From: Alistipes sp.
GTDB taxonomy: Bacteria > Bacteroidota > Bacteroidia > Bacteroidales > Rikenellaceae
Assembly (NCBI GenBank): GCA_031285345.1
Contig: JAITWI010000008.1
Coordinates: 1 to 36,110 of the forward strand
Length of the DNA stretch: 36,110 nucleotides
Reading direction: 5' to 3'
This document shows, piece after piece, positions 25,405 to 33,369 of the stretch. A program made the position numbers and the translations under genes. The stretch's first letter is position 1; the number at the start of each line of letters is the position of its first letter. A model generated the notes under the pieces. That model made no database searches. It had not been told where the DNA came from and worked only from the letters and a program-made list of their open reading frames with translations.

Positions 25405-26406
25405 ATGAATATACATGACAACATATCGCTTCGTGGGCTCAACAGCTTCGGGGTGGAGGCGCGGGCGGCGCGTCTGGTGGAGTGGGAGAGCGAGGACGAA
25501 CTTGCCACCGTCTGTTTCGACGGGCGGTGGATGGCTCTCGGTGGCGGCAACAACATTCTGTTTACCAAAGACTTCGACGGCACGCTCGTCAAGTCGGCCG
25601 CACGCGGGATCGAGATCACCGGCCAGGATGCGGGGAGTGTCTCGGTGCGTGCCCGGGCGGGTGTCGACTGGAACGATTTTGTGACTTGGTGCGGGGAGCG
25701 CGGGCTGTGGGGCGCGGAGAATCTGGCCGGCATTCCGGGAACGGTGGGCGCCGCGCCGATCCAAAACATAGGTGCATATGGCGCCGAGGCAAAGGACATC
25801 ATAGCGTCGGTGGAGTGCTTTGTCGTTGGCGGCGGCACAAGGCTGACGCTTGCGGCCGAACACTGTGCGTTCGGTTATCGCGACAGCGTTTTCAAGCGCG
25901 AACTGCGTGGCAAAGTAATAGTTATGGCCGTCAACTTTGTGCTGTCGAAGGAGCCGCGACCCAACCTGCACTACGCGGCACTCGCCGAAAAAACAGCCGA
26001 GTTCGGCGAACCGACACCCGAGAGTATTAGTCGCGCGGTTATCTCGATAAGAGACAGTAAGTTGCCCGATCCGAGCAAAACGGGAAACGCCGGAAGTTTT
26101 TTCAAAAACCCGGTGGTCGATGTCGCCATCGCGCACGAGCTCGCCGCCATATACCCCGCGATGCCGGTCTATCCTGCCGTCGAGCGCGGAAAAAGCAAAC
26201 TCGCCGCCGGTTGGCTAATCGAACAGGCGGGTTGGAAGGGTCGTGTCGAAGGCCATGTCGGCATCCACCCCAAACAGGCTCTCATCGTGGTAAACACCGG
26301 CGGCGCGACGGGCGCCGAGATCGTGGAGTTCGCCCGCAAGGTTCAGAGCGCCGTTCGCGAAAAATTCGGCGTGGAACTCGAAACCGAAGTCAATATCGTA
26401 TGTTAA
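25405..26406 (+). CDS. murB: UDP-N-acetylenolpyruvoylglucosamine reductase MurB
   Basis: MurB reduces the enolpyruvyl ether with NADPH through FAD to make UDP-N-acetylmuramate, the second committed step of peptidoglycan precursor synthesis. The 333-residue protein shows the FAD domain motifs SLRGLNSFGVEARA, ALGGGNNILF and AGIPGTVGAAPIQNIGAYG. The C-terminal part has GNAGSFFKNP with the catalytic serine, AGWLIEQAGWKG and HPKQALIVVN. It is the long type I form. The open frame begins with TTG at 25384 inside the promoter, so ATG 25405 is chosen. It overlaps tilS by 7 bases. Confidence 0.96.
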   Translation: MNIHDNISLRGLNSFGVEARAARLVEWESEDELATVCFDGRWMALGGGNNILFTKDFDGTLVKSAARGIEITGQDAGSVSVRARAGVDWNDFVTWCGERGLWGAENLAGIPGTVGAAPIQNIGAYGAEAKDIIASVECFVVGGGTRLTLAAEHCAFGYRDSVFKRELRGKVIVMAVNFVLSKEPRPNLHYAALAEKTAEFGEPTPESISRAVISIRDSKLPDPSKTGNAGSFFKNPVVDVAIAHELAAIYPAMPVYPAVERGKSKLAAGWLIEQAGWKGRVEGHVGIHPKQALIVVNTGGATGAEIVEFARKVQSAVREKFGVELETEVNIVC

Positions 26407-27881
26407 TAGACAAATTCAAACAATACATCACCGACAACGAGCTGCTTAAGCCCGGAGACAGGGTTCTGGTCGCAGTGAGCGGCGGGATCGACTCCATGTC
26501 GATGCTGTCGCTTTTCGCACAGAGCGAGTGGCCGGCGGCGGTCGCACACTGTAACTTCCAGCTTCGCGGCCGCGAGGGCGACGAGGATACCGAACTTGTT
26601 AAGAGCGAGGCTGTCCGCTATGGCTTGCCCTGTCACAGCAAGCAGTTCGACACCCTCGGTGAGATGGAGCGCACGGGCGAGAGCGTGCAGGTGGCGGCGC
26701 GGCGGCTCAGGTACGAGTGGTTCAATGAGTTGTGCGTCGAACACGGCTACACGGCGATCGCAATCGCCCATCAGGCCGACGACTCGGTCGAGACCTTTTT
26801 CATCAACCTGTTTCGCGGCACGGGCCTTCGCGGTCTGACCGGCATCCACCCTGTGAGGGGCCGCGTGGTTCGGCCGCTGCTATTCACAACTCGCAAAGAG
26901 ATAGCCGAATACGCGCATGCAAGCAAGATCGCGTATCGCGAGGATTCGTCCAACCGTTCGACCAAATACCTGCGCAACAAGATTCGACTGGGTCTCGTTC
27001 CGCGCCTGCGGGAGATCAATCCGCGCTTCATCGCCCAAATGCAGCGTAATGTCGACCGACTCACTCAAACACAGGGGTTTATAGACGCCGCCATAGCCCG
27101 GATCCGCGGCGAGGTCGAACGGCGTGAGAGCTTCGGCGGCGGCTCTAAACCCGATGGAGGCTCGGATGCGTACGGCGAAAAACAAACCGGCAATGGGGCG
27201 AAACTTGAGCGGGCGATAATCGACACGACACTGATAGACAAGGCTTTCCCTGTCGGATTCGTAATCTACGAGCTGATGAGTTCGGGCTACGGATTCAGGG
27301 GCGACGTGATAGACGCCATAGTGGGCGCGCTCGAAAAAGGATCTTCAGGACGGAGGTTCTATTCGCGCGACTGGGTGGCTTTCACCGACCGGAGCCGCAT
27401 AATCATAGAACCCATCGCCGCCGACGACGTTTGCGAAGTCGCCGTTAGTAAGTACGTTACGAAAATATATGCCGGCAATGCGGTCTACTACATGTGGCAG
27501 TTGGACGTCGACCAGGTGGATACGCTTGACGTGCCTGAAAACACCGCCCTGCTGGACGCCGACAAGTTGCGGTGGCCGCTTACGCTGAGGCGCTGGACAG
27601 ATGGCGACCGCTTCGTGCCGTTGGGGATGAGCGGAACGAAAAAAGTCAGTGACTATCTGACCGATATCAAAATGCCCGTGCCCGAGAAGGGGCGGCAATT
27701 CGTGCTTGTGAACGGCGACCCTAACACTACCGTCGCTCCCGATACACTCGGTGCACCCGATTCCGACCCCGGCGGCACCGGCGGCGAGATAGTCTGGTTG
27801 GCGGGCCGGCGCATAGACGACCGATTTAAGATCACTCCCGAAACCGAGAACGTCCTGAAAATAGTTCGCGAAGTGATATAA
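26400..27881 (+). CDS. tilS: tRNA(Ile)-lysidine synthase TilS
   Basis: TilS attaches lysine to C34 of the CAU-anticodon isoleucine tRNA, switching it from AUG to AUA decoding. The 493-residue protein has the PP-loop VAVSGGIDSMSML near residue 27, HCNFQLRGREGDEDTELV, AHQADDSVETFFINLFRGTGLRGL and YREDSSNRSTKYLRNKIR. A C-terminal tRNA-binding domain contains WTDGDRFVPLGMSGTKKVSDYL. Two low-complexity insertions rich in G, S, P and D interrupt it, one near residues 235-270 and one near 440-465. The open frame extends upstream to 26211, but only the ATG at 26400 gives the family start. Assignment is firm. Confidence 0.95.
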   Translation: MLIDKFKQYITDNELLKPGDRVLVAVSGGIDSMSMLSLFAQSEWPAAVAHCNFQLRGREGDEDTELVKSEAVRYGLPCHSKQFDTLGEMERTGESVQVAARRLRYEWFNELCVEHGYTAIAIAHQADDSVETFFINLFRGTGLRGLTGIHPVRGRVVRPLLFTTRKEIAEYAHASKIAYREDSSNRSTKYLRNKIRLGLVPRLREINPRFIAQMQRNVDRLTQTQGFIDAAIARIRGEVERRESFGGGSKPDGGSDAYGEKQTGNGAKLERAIIDTTLIDKAFPVGFVIYELMSSGYGFRGDVIDAIVGALEKGSSGRRFYSRDWVAFTDRSRIIIEPIAADDVCEVAVSKYVTKIYAGNAVYYMWQLDVDQVDTLDVPENTALLDADKLRWPLTLRRWTDGDRFVPLGMSGTKKVSDYLTDIKMPVPEKGRQFVLVNGDPNTTVAPDTLGAPDSDPGGTGGEIVWLAGRRIDDRFKITPETENVLKIVREVI

Positions 27882-27918
27882 ATAAGAGCGAAAACGACAA
27901 CGAAGGCGCAAACATAAA

Positions 27919-28992
27919 ATGGCTAAAAGTACCGTTAAATTCCGCGACAGCGTGGCCTCGTTCGAGACGATCCGCAAGGAGATCGCCGCGAAAAAGTTCG
28001 CATCCATATATCTGCTCATGGGTGAGGAGGGCTATTTTGTCGACGAATTGGCCGACAAGCTTGCCGAAGAGACGCTGACCGAGGCCGAAAAGGCCTTCAA
28101 CCGCGTGGTCGTCTACGGCAAGGATACGGGTGTGGGCGAGATCATCAACACCGCGCGCCAGATGCCCATGATGGGCGAGCGGCAGGTGGTGGTCGTGCGC
28201 GAAGCCCAACAGTTGAAAAAGATCGAGGAGCTGCAACTTTACACCGCGAATCCCTCGCCAACAACTATTTTGGTGCTGTGCCATAAGGAGAAAAGTCTCG
28301 ACAAACGCACCCAATTATATAAACACGTTCAGGCAAAAGGGGTGGTTTTCGAGTCGGTTCGTCCGCGCGATTACGAGATTAGGGAGTGGCTCGGCAATTT
28401 CGTCGCCGCACACGGACTCAAGGCCGACCCCAAGGCGGTGGAGATGCTGACGGAATACCTCGGTACGGATATAGCGAAGATTTCCAATGAGTTGGCCAAG
28501 CTGATACTGTCGCTTCCCGAAGGCACGGCCCGCCTCACCCCGGAGGATGTGGAGCGCGGCACCGGATTCAGCCGCGATTTCAACAACTTCGAACTCTGCA
28601 AGGCGGTCGTGGCGCGTAATGAGACGCGTGCGATGACGATCGCCGAAAACTTTGCCCACAACCCCAAGGAACACCCTATGATCGTGAGCGTTATGTCGCT
28701 TTTCGGTCAGTTCAAGGAGATATTTATCCTCAACTATCTCATCTGGCAGGCCCGGCATAAGGGCGTTCCGATGCCTTCCGATGTAGAGCTGATGGGTCTG
28801 CTGCGCCTGCCGAGCCCATTTCTTGTCGGTGAGCTCAAAAAGGTCGCCTCGCTGTGGCCCAACAAAATAACATTCAAGGTGTTGGGACTGATTCGCGAGT
28901 ACGACGCCAAGAGCAAAGGGATGAACAGCGGTGGGCTCGACGACGGCGAACTGCTGCGCGAAATGCTCTTAAAAATCTTTGCCGTGCGGTGA
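27919..28992 (+). CDS. holA: DNA polymerase III subunit delta
   Basis: The delta subunit opens the beta sliding clamp within the clamp-loader complex of the replicative polymerase. The 357-residue protein has the HolA pattern: IYLLMGEEGYFVDELADKL near residue 33, NTARQMPMMGERQVVVVREA, then ATPase-like domain II without a functional P-loop. The collar domain carries FELCKAVVARNETRA and HPMIVSVMSLFGQFKEIFIL. Length is usual. It follows tilS by 37 bases and its stop overlaps the next start (TGATG). Assignment is firm. Confidence 0.93.
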   Translation: MAKSTVKFRDSVASFETIRKEIAAKKFASIYLLMGEEGYFVDELADKLAEETLTEAEKAFNRVVVYGKDTGVGEIINTARQMPMMGERQVVVVREAQQLKKIEELQLYTANPSPTTILVLCHKEKSLDKRTQLYKHVQAKGVVFESVRPRDYEIREWLGNFVAAHGLKADPKAVEMLTEYLGTDIAKISNELAKLILSLPEGTARLTPEDVERGTGFSRDFNNFELCKAVVARNETRAMTIAENFAHNPKEHPMIVSVMSLFGQFKEIFILNYLIWQARHKGVPMPSDVELMGLLRLPSPFLVGELKKVASLWPNKITFKVLGLIREYDAKSKGMNSGGLDDGELLREMLLKIFAVR

Positions 28993-29849
28993 TGGACAGC
29001 GGGTTTTACATCTACCAAAAGGTTCATACCCTTGCCGGCGTGGCGCTGCATCTTGCCGACCATCTCGACATTGCCGCTCGCGCCTACCACGAAATTTTCG
29101 GCGATAACGGTTCCTGCAGCGGCAGTTTCGACGAAAAAAACCGTCCCTGTTTCGACGAAAAAACCGAAAAAGAGATTGCGGCGCGTATTGCCGAGGTGTT
29201 GCGAGACGCCCGTTCACCTTCACGCGGCAGCGCTGTTGTGACACTGCGTTTCGCCGCGCAAACATCCCAAATCATCCCCAACCAACAAATCATCCCCAAC
29301 CGACAGGCCACCCAAACCTGCACCGACGCCCTGCAACCCACCCGAAAAATAGCGGTCGATGTCGAGTTCGGGCGGACGCTTTTAGATACGGGCTACGCAG
29401 TTTCGAGCCTTCGTCCGCAGGCTGTAACTTACGAGTATTCAATACCTTTTCCTGCCGCTCCGACCGGATTTCAACTCTCGGCGCAGGTGCTTTTCGACAC
29501 CCTCGCGCTGTCTCACCACGGGGCTACGCGCTCGATTCGCAGAGAGGGGGACAAACTGCTCATGTGCGGTGCGGCGCCGCTGTTCGGGATTCGCGGCAAC
29601 ACCCTTTTCACCGCCCCAATAGCAGACGGCGTGCCCGATAGCGTCGAGCGGCGACGGACGATGGAAGCAGCCTCCAAAGTAGGGCTCCATACAATAGAAA
29701 GAGCGATTTTGCGTTATGAGTTGACGCAGTTCGACGAACTGTTTTTTGCCGACGCGGCGGGCATAACTTCTCTCGCAAGCTGCGACGGCGCCAGATTCAT
29801 GAGCCTTACAGTCAATAGATTAATAACGCATAACCCTAATTTACCATGA
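28992..29849 (+). CDS. Class IV aminotransferase-fold protein lacking the catalytic lysine
   Basis: The 285-residue protein resembles short class IV PLP enzymes (BCAT/ADC-lyase fold) of Bacteroidota. LADHLDIAARAYHEIFG fits the N-terminal helix, and the C-terminal half has NTLFTAPIADGVPDSVERR, GLHTIERAI and FDELFFADAAGITSLASCDGARF in the expected order. Where relatives read YKYADR with the Schiff-base lysine, this one reads FQLSAQ, so the lysine seems to be Gln161. The usual glutamate motif that follows is also lost. Two local repeats (SFDEK/CFDEK and QIIPNQ/QIIPNR) enlarge the middle. It starts in the holA stop codon and overlaps the lipoprotein start. It may have lost PLP chemistry or be decaying; the alignment was made by eye. 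Confidence 0.55.
   Translation: MDSGFYIYQKVHTLAGVALHLADHLDIAARAYHEIFGDNGSCSGSFDEKNRPCFDEKTEKEIAARIAEVLRDARSPSRGSAVVTLRFAAQTSQIIPNQQIIPNRQATQTCTDALQPTRKIAVDVEFGRTLLDTGYAVSSLRPQAVTYEYSIPFPAAPTGFQLSAQVLFDTLALSHHGATRSIRREGDKLLMCGAAPLFGIRGNTLFTAPIADGVPDSVERRRTMEAASKVGLHTIERAILRYELTQFDELFFADAAGITSLASCDGARFMSLTVNRLITHNPNLP
29126..29166 (+). repeat. Direct repeat with poly-A tracts inside the class IV gene
   Basis: TTTCGACGAAAAAAACCG (29126-29143) recurs as TTTCGACGAAAAAACCG (29150-29166). The copies differ by one A (A7 versus A6), and the tracts could slip. Confidence 0.7.
29268..29302 (+). repeat. 18-bp tandem repeat inside the class IV gene
   Basis: CAAATCATCCCCAACC is repeated at an 18-base period (29268-29283 and 29286-29301), encoding QIIPNQ and QIIPNR in frame. 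Confidence 0.75.
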
Positions 29850-30709
29850 AAAAATCACTCCTTGTGCTCGCGTTTTTTGCGCTGACCGCCTCCTGCGGAG
29901 ACGAACCCGGCAATGGCCAAACCCCTGCCAACACCCTTTCGGTCGCCCCGACGACACTCGATTTCGCCGCCGGCGAAGAGGGCGCCGAATTCACTAAAGC
30001 GGTGACAGTCATCACCGACGCCGCCACATGGGACGCCACCGTCGCGCAAGACGGCTCGTGGATTTCGATAGAAAAGAGCGGCTCATCTCTCGACGTGACC
30101 GCCACGGAGGTCAACCTGACCGCCACGCCGCGCCGAACGACCATCGTCATCACCGCCGGCGACGCCGATCCGGTTACCGTCACCGTCTCCCAGCAGCCGA
30201 CCGAAAAGCAGACCGAGGAGCCGATAGAATATGACATCGAGTACGACACCGTCTCGGCCATCATCTACTACGGCGACTCTGCGGGGTCGGGCACGGCCAA
30301 TTTCGTTTTGAAGTTGGCTTCGTCCATCACGGGCGACGGCATCGACATCGAGGGCTTCACCAAGCTGACCGAAAACGGCGCCTCCGACTTCACCATCGCC
30401 CCGGGTCGCTACACCATCACCGGCGCCACCGACGAGGGCGCCCCCGAAAGCACGGCCGAGGGCACTCTGCTGAGTTGCTACAACTCCACCATCGGCACGG
30501 TGATGAACAGCGGCGATATGCTGACATACACAGCCATCACGGGCGGATACATGGACGTCTCGGTCGCCGACAACGGCACACACACCATCACGACCGACTT
30601 CTCGGGCGAGGACTATTTAGACGACACGCTGCTCTATGAGCACATCAGCCTGCGCTTCGTCGGCAAAATCGACTACGCCTCCCTACTGACCGACTTCTCA
30701 AACCTGTAA
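29846..30709 (+). CDS. BACON-domain lipoprotein
   Basis: The 287-residue protein has a lipoprotein signal with lipobox LTASC (cysteine at 17), followed by a short Gly/Asp/Glu linker. A BACON domain follows (about 30-115) with the recognisable ATWDATVAQDGSWISIE and TTIVITAGDADPVTVTVSQ pattern. The C-terminal 165 residues are beta-rich (ASDFTIAPGRYTITGATDEG, ITGGYMDVSVADNGTHTI) and resemble modules seen in other Bacteroidota surface lipoproteins, but I cannot name the family. BACON domains are linked to carbohydrate or mucin binding. The start overlaps the previous stop (ATGA), so translation is coupled to the holA operon, which is odd for a surface protein. Confidence 0.8.
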   Translation: MKKSLLVLAFFALTASCGDEPGNGQTPANTLSVAPTTLDFAAGEEGAEFTKAVTVITDAATWDATVAQDGSWISIEKSGSSLDVTATEVNLTATPRRTTIVITAGDADPVTVTVSQQPTEKQTEEPIEYDIEYDTVSAIIYYGDSAGSGTANFVLKLASSITGDGIDIEGFTKLTENGASDFTIAPGRYTITGATDEGAPESTAEGTLLSCYNSTIGTVMNSGDMLTYTAITGGYMDVSVADNGTHTITTDFSGEDYLDDTLLYEHISLRFVGKIDYASLLTDFSNL

Positions 30710-30734
30710 ACGAAACAAATAAGTCGCTCTATTG

Positions 30735-30777
30735 AAAATCGGCTAACGCAAAGCATTTTGCCGCGTTAGCCGATTTT
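30735..30777. terminator. Bidirectional terminator between lipoprotein and acyltransferase genes
   Basis: AAAATCGGCTAACGC (30735-30749) pairs exactly with 30763-30777 around a 13-base loop, flanked by A and T runs. On the minus side it shares a base with the acyltransferase stop codon. Confidence 0.85.
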
Positions 30778-31598
30778 TACTTTTCGATCGCCAGCGCGTA
30801 GGAGCGTCGCTTGACCTCCCGCGCCTGCTCGAAAAAACCATCCTCGACTGCCGTCCTGAGCCTATCCACCGAAACGGGCTCGCCGAACACCAACCGAAAG
30901 TGGTTGCCCTTCTGTCGGAACATCTCGTCGGGCAGCAGCACCATCTCGATGTTTACTTTGATCCCCAGTCGTTTGCGCCACTCGGCCACGCGATAGAACC
31001 GACTCGACAGCCGCCCCTCGACGTACACCGGCACTATCAGCCGATCGGTCTGCTCGGCGCGCTTAATGAAGTTAGGCCGCCAGTCGATGTCGCAAATTTC
31101 GCCATCCTTCTCACGCCGCGAACAGAGCCCCGCCGGAAACGTCAGCACAGGTGCCAGCCCCTCGAACGCCTCGTTGAACCGCCTGGCGTAGTCGCCCTTT
31201 TGCGATCCGTGTTTGTTGACGGGCACGAATATCCCGGCCAGCGGATCGAGAAACATCAAAATGTCGTTCACCACAACCCTCACGTCGCCGAAATAGCCGC
31301 CCAACACCTCGGCCAACATCATTCCGTCCATCCCTCCGAACGGGTGGTTGGAGGCGAAAATGTAGCGCCCGCCCGGAGCCAGCCTATCGAGTCCCACGGC
31401 CTCGTAAGAAACTCCCGCGTAGGCGAAAAAACCTCGCAGGAACTCGAACGGGTCGCCCGTGTCGTACGTCTCTAACACATGGTTTATCTCGTCCTGACGT
31501 ATTGTCCGCTCGATCCACCGCACCACCGCTCGCGGGATCCATTTCGAGACGCCGGGAGCCTTCGACTTGAGTATCTCCGCGACCGATATTTTTTTCAT
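30777..31598 (-). CDS. Lysophospholipid / amino-lipid O-acyltransferase (GlsA-like)
   Basis: The 273-residue protein has a PlsC-type acyltransferase core. The FASNHPFGGMDGMML segment holds the catalytic histidine-aspartate motif with five residues between, and VPVNKHGSQKGDYARR and VLTFPAGLCSRREKDGEICD hold the substrate-binding FPEG-like motif. The NHPFGGxDG variant is typical of Bacteroidota enzymes related to GlsA, which acylates N-acyl glycine to make glycine lipid. From memory, glsA lies near the dcw cluster in Bacteroides, as this gene does, but no glsB-like N-acyltransferase gene is next to it here. A general acyl-glycerol-phosphate acyltransferase remains possible. It likely acts at the cytoplasmic face of the inner membrane. 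Confidence 0.75.
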   Translation of the reverse strand: MKKISVAEILKSKAPGVSKWIPRAVVRWIERTIRQDEINHVLETYDTGDPFEFLRGFFAYAGVSYEAVGLDRLAPGGRYIFASNHPFGGMDGMMLAEVLGGYFGDVRVVVNDILMFLDPLAGIFVPVNKHGSQKGDYARRFNEAFEGLAPVLTFPAGLCSRREKDGEICDIDWRPNFIKRAEQTDRLIVPVYVEGRLSSRFYRVAEWRKRLGIKVNIEMVLLPDEMFRQKGNHFRLVFGEPVSVDRLRTAVEDGFFEQAREVKRRSYALAIEK

Positions 31599-31638
31599 AG
31601 ACAGGGATGTTTAAGGTGAAAAGTTATCAACAATCGCA

Positions 31639-31646
31639 CAAAAGTA
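31639..31646 (-). promoter_or_regulatory. Acyltransferase promoter, -7 element
   Basis: Read on the minus strand this is TACTTTTG, a perfect TAnnTTTG match 40 bases before the ATG. No clear -33 box is seen at the usual distance. Confidence 0.5.
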
Positions 31647-31724
31647 ACGATTTTGAACTCTGTTTTCACTATTTTTACCCCAAATTTGGAATTTCGCGAC
31701 AGAGATACCGCAAACACCCCGCAG

Positions 31725-32678
31725 ATGGAGTTTTACCACACACCGGTGCTTCTCGACGAATCGGTCGAACTGCTCGACATACAGCCCCACGGCACCTACG
31801 TCGACCTCACGTTTGGCGGAGGCGGCCATTCGCGTGCCATCCTCGAAAGGCTGTCGCCCGAGGGAAAGCTCTACGGTTTCGACCAGGATTCGGAGGCGAG
31901 GGTCAACATCCCCGACGACGAGCGGTTGCACTTCGTCGAGGGTAATTTCCGGTTCATGCGCGGGCTGCTTCGTGAGCGCCAAGTTACGCGGGTGGACGGC
32001 GTGCTGGCCGATTTGGGGGTGTCGTCGCATCACTTCGACAGTGCCGAAAGGGGATTCTCGTTTCGCGCCGACGCGCCGTTGGATATGCGCATGAACCGCG
32101 GCGGCAAGTCGACAGCGGCCCAAGTGGTGGGCACGGCCGAAACGCAGAGGCTTATCGCCATTTTTCGCGACTACGGCGAACTGGACGGAGCGCACAAAAT
32201 CGCAGGCCGCATAGTGGAGGCGAGGCGAAACGCGCCCCTGCAAACCACGCACGAACTTATCGAGGCGGTGAGGCCTTTGATTCCCCGCAGCGACGAGAAC
32301 CGTTGGTTGTCGAAACTGTTTCAGGCGCTGCGCATCGAGGTCAACGGCGAGATGGAGGCGCTCAAAATGGCTCTCGAACAGAGTCTCAAGGTGCTAAAGC
32401 CGGGCGGCCGGTTGGTGATTATATCCTACCACTCGTTGGAGGACAGGTTGGTGAAAAACTTCTTCAAGTCGGGCAATTTCGAGGGCTCGGTGGAGAAAGA
32501 TTTCTACGGTCGTCCGCAAACGCCGTTCGAACTCGTTACCCGCAAAGCCGTAGTGCCGACAGACGACGAAATAGCCCGCAACCCCCGCAGCCGCAGCGCC
32601 AAACTACGCGCGGCGACAAAGCTCGCGGACGCGGACACAAAGGCGACGACAAAACCTGCCCCCTATGGAGAGAATTGA
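31725..32678 (+). CDS. rsmH: 16S rRNA (cytosine1402-N4)-methyltransferase RsmH
   Basis: RsmH (MraW) methylates N4 of C1402 in the ribosomal decoding centre and is usually the first or second gene of the dcw cluster. The 317-residue protein starts EFYHTPVLLDESVELL, followed by the SAM-binding YVDLTFGGGGHSRAIL, GVLADLGVSSHHFDSAERGFSFR, LDMRMNR and the late GGRLVIISYHSLEDRLVKNFF. Length is usual. The open frame reaches back to 31653, but those 24 residues are not family-like. It overlaps the ftsL-like gene by 14 bases. The mraZ gene that normally precedes it is absent. Confidence 0.95.
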   Translation: MEFYHTPVLLDESVELLDIQPHGTYVDLTFGGGGHSRAILERLSPEGKLYGFDQDSEARVNIPDDERLHFVEGNFRFMRGLLRERQVTRVDGVLADLGVSSHHFDSAERGFSFRADAPLDMRMNRGGKSTAAQVVGTAETQRLIAIFRDYGELDGAHKIAGRIVEARRNAPLQTTHELIEAVRPLIPRSDENRWLSKLFQALRIEVNGEMEALKMALEQSLKVLKPGGRLVIISYHSLEDRLVKNFFKSGNFEGSVEKDFYGRPQTPFELVTRKAVVPTDDEIARNPRSRSAKLRAATKLADADTKATTKPAPYGEN

Positions 32679-33327
32679 GTTCGATCCCGAAATCGACCCT
32701 TCGATCAGAGAGGAGAGGGAGGCCGCCGAGCGCGAAAGCGAACTGTCGGCGCGCATCCGCGTCGAGATCGAGCGCTATGTGGAGGAGAACGACCTCGTGC
32801 CGCGCGATAAGGCCGACACCCCTCCACCATGGGATGAAGGATCGCCCCCGAGGGCGGACGAAATAGAGACCGTCCACTTCTCGCCCCACCACGACGCCAC
32901 TGAAGATGGCGCCCGGCGCGAGCAATCGGACGACAGTGCGGGCCGGGCCGAAAGGGAGAGAAAACAGGCCGAACGCGAGGCCCGAAGAGCGCAAAAGGCC
33001 GAGCGCGCCAAAGGTCATCGTAAGGCGATCGGATCGGTGTTCACGGGCAGCATTCTCTCAAACGAGCGCATCAGAGCCATGTGGCCCTACCTTTTGGCGC
33101 TGTCGGTGGTGCTTGTGGCCTACATCGCCCACACGTTCCAGTTGCAGAAGATGAATTTGGAGCGCCAGGCGCTCGAACGGGAGATCCGCGAACTGGGCAT
33201 AGAGTCGCTCGAACGCACCGCCGAGAGGGTGAGGGCCACCTCGCGCAGCGCGATAGTGGAGCGCCTGGGCGAAAAACAGATACCGTTGGAGGAGTTCCCC
33301 CATCCGGTCAAAACGATAGAACGATAG
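32665..33327 (+). CDS. FtsL-like division protein with long cytoplasmic extension
   Basis: The position between rsmH and ftsI and the layout identify an FtsL-like bitopic division protein. One transmembrane helix (about 139-158, MWPYLLALSVVLVAYIAHTF) is followed by a short periplasmic coiled coil (QLQKMNLERQALEREIREL) and about 40 further residues. FtsL scaffolds FtsB and FtsW/FtsI at the septum. Unusually, about 138 very charged residues precede the helix (ERERKQAEREARRAQKAERA), probably disordered or a long single helix in the cytoplasm; FtsL usually has only a short tail there. It overlaps rsmH by 14 bases. Function is inferred from position and topology. Confidence 0.8.
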   Translation: MERIEFDPEIDPSIREEREAAERESELSARIRVEIERYVEENDLVPRDKADTPPPWDEGSPPRADEIETVHFSPHHDATEDGARREQSDDSAGRAERERKQAEREARRAQKAERAKGHRKAIGSVFTGSILSNERIRAMWPYLLALSVVLVAYIAHTFQLQKMNLERQALEREIRELGIESLERTAERVRATSRSAIVERLGEKQIPLEEFPHPVKTIER

Positions 33328-33369
33328 CGACGGAGCGACACATGCTGCGGCGAGGCGTCGGAAAAAGAG

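Noticed and set aside
26211-26399. An extended 64-residue N-terminus for TilS
   Set aside because: It lies in a different frame over the murB coding sequence and is R/G-rich; TilS homology starts right after the ATG at 26400.
31653-31724. An upstream start for RsmH
   Set aside because: The 24 extra residues are AT-rich promoter DNA; the family start MEFYHTPVLL is at 31725.
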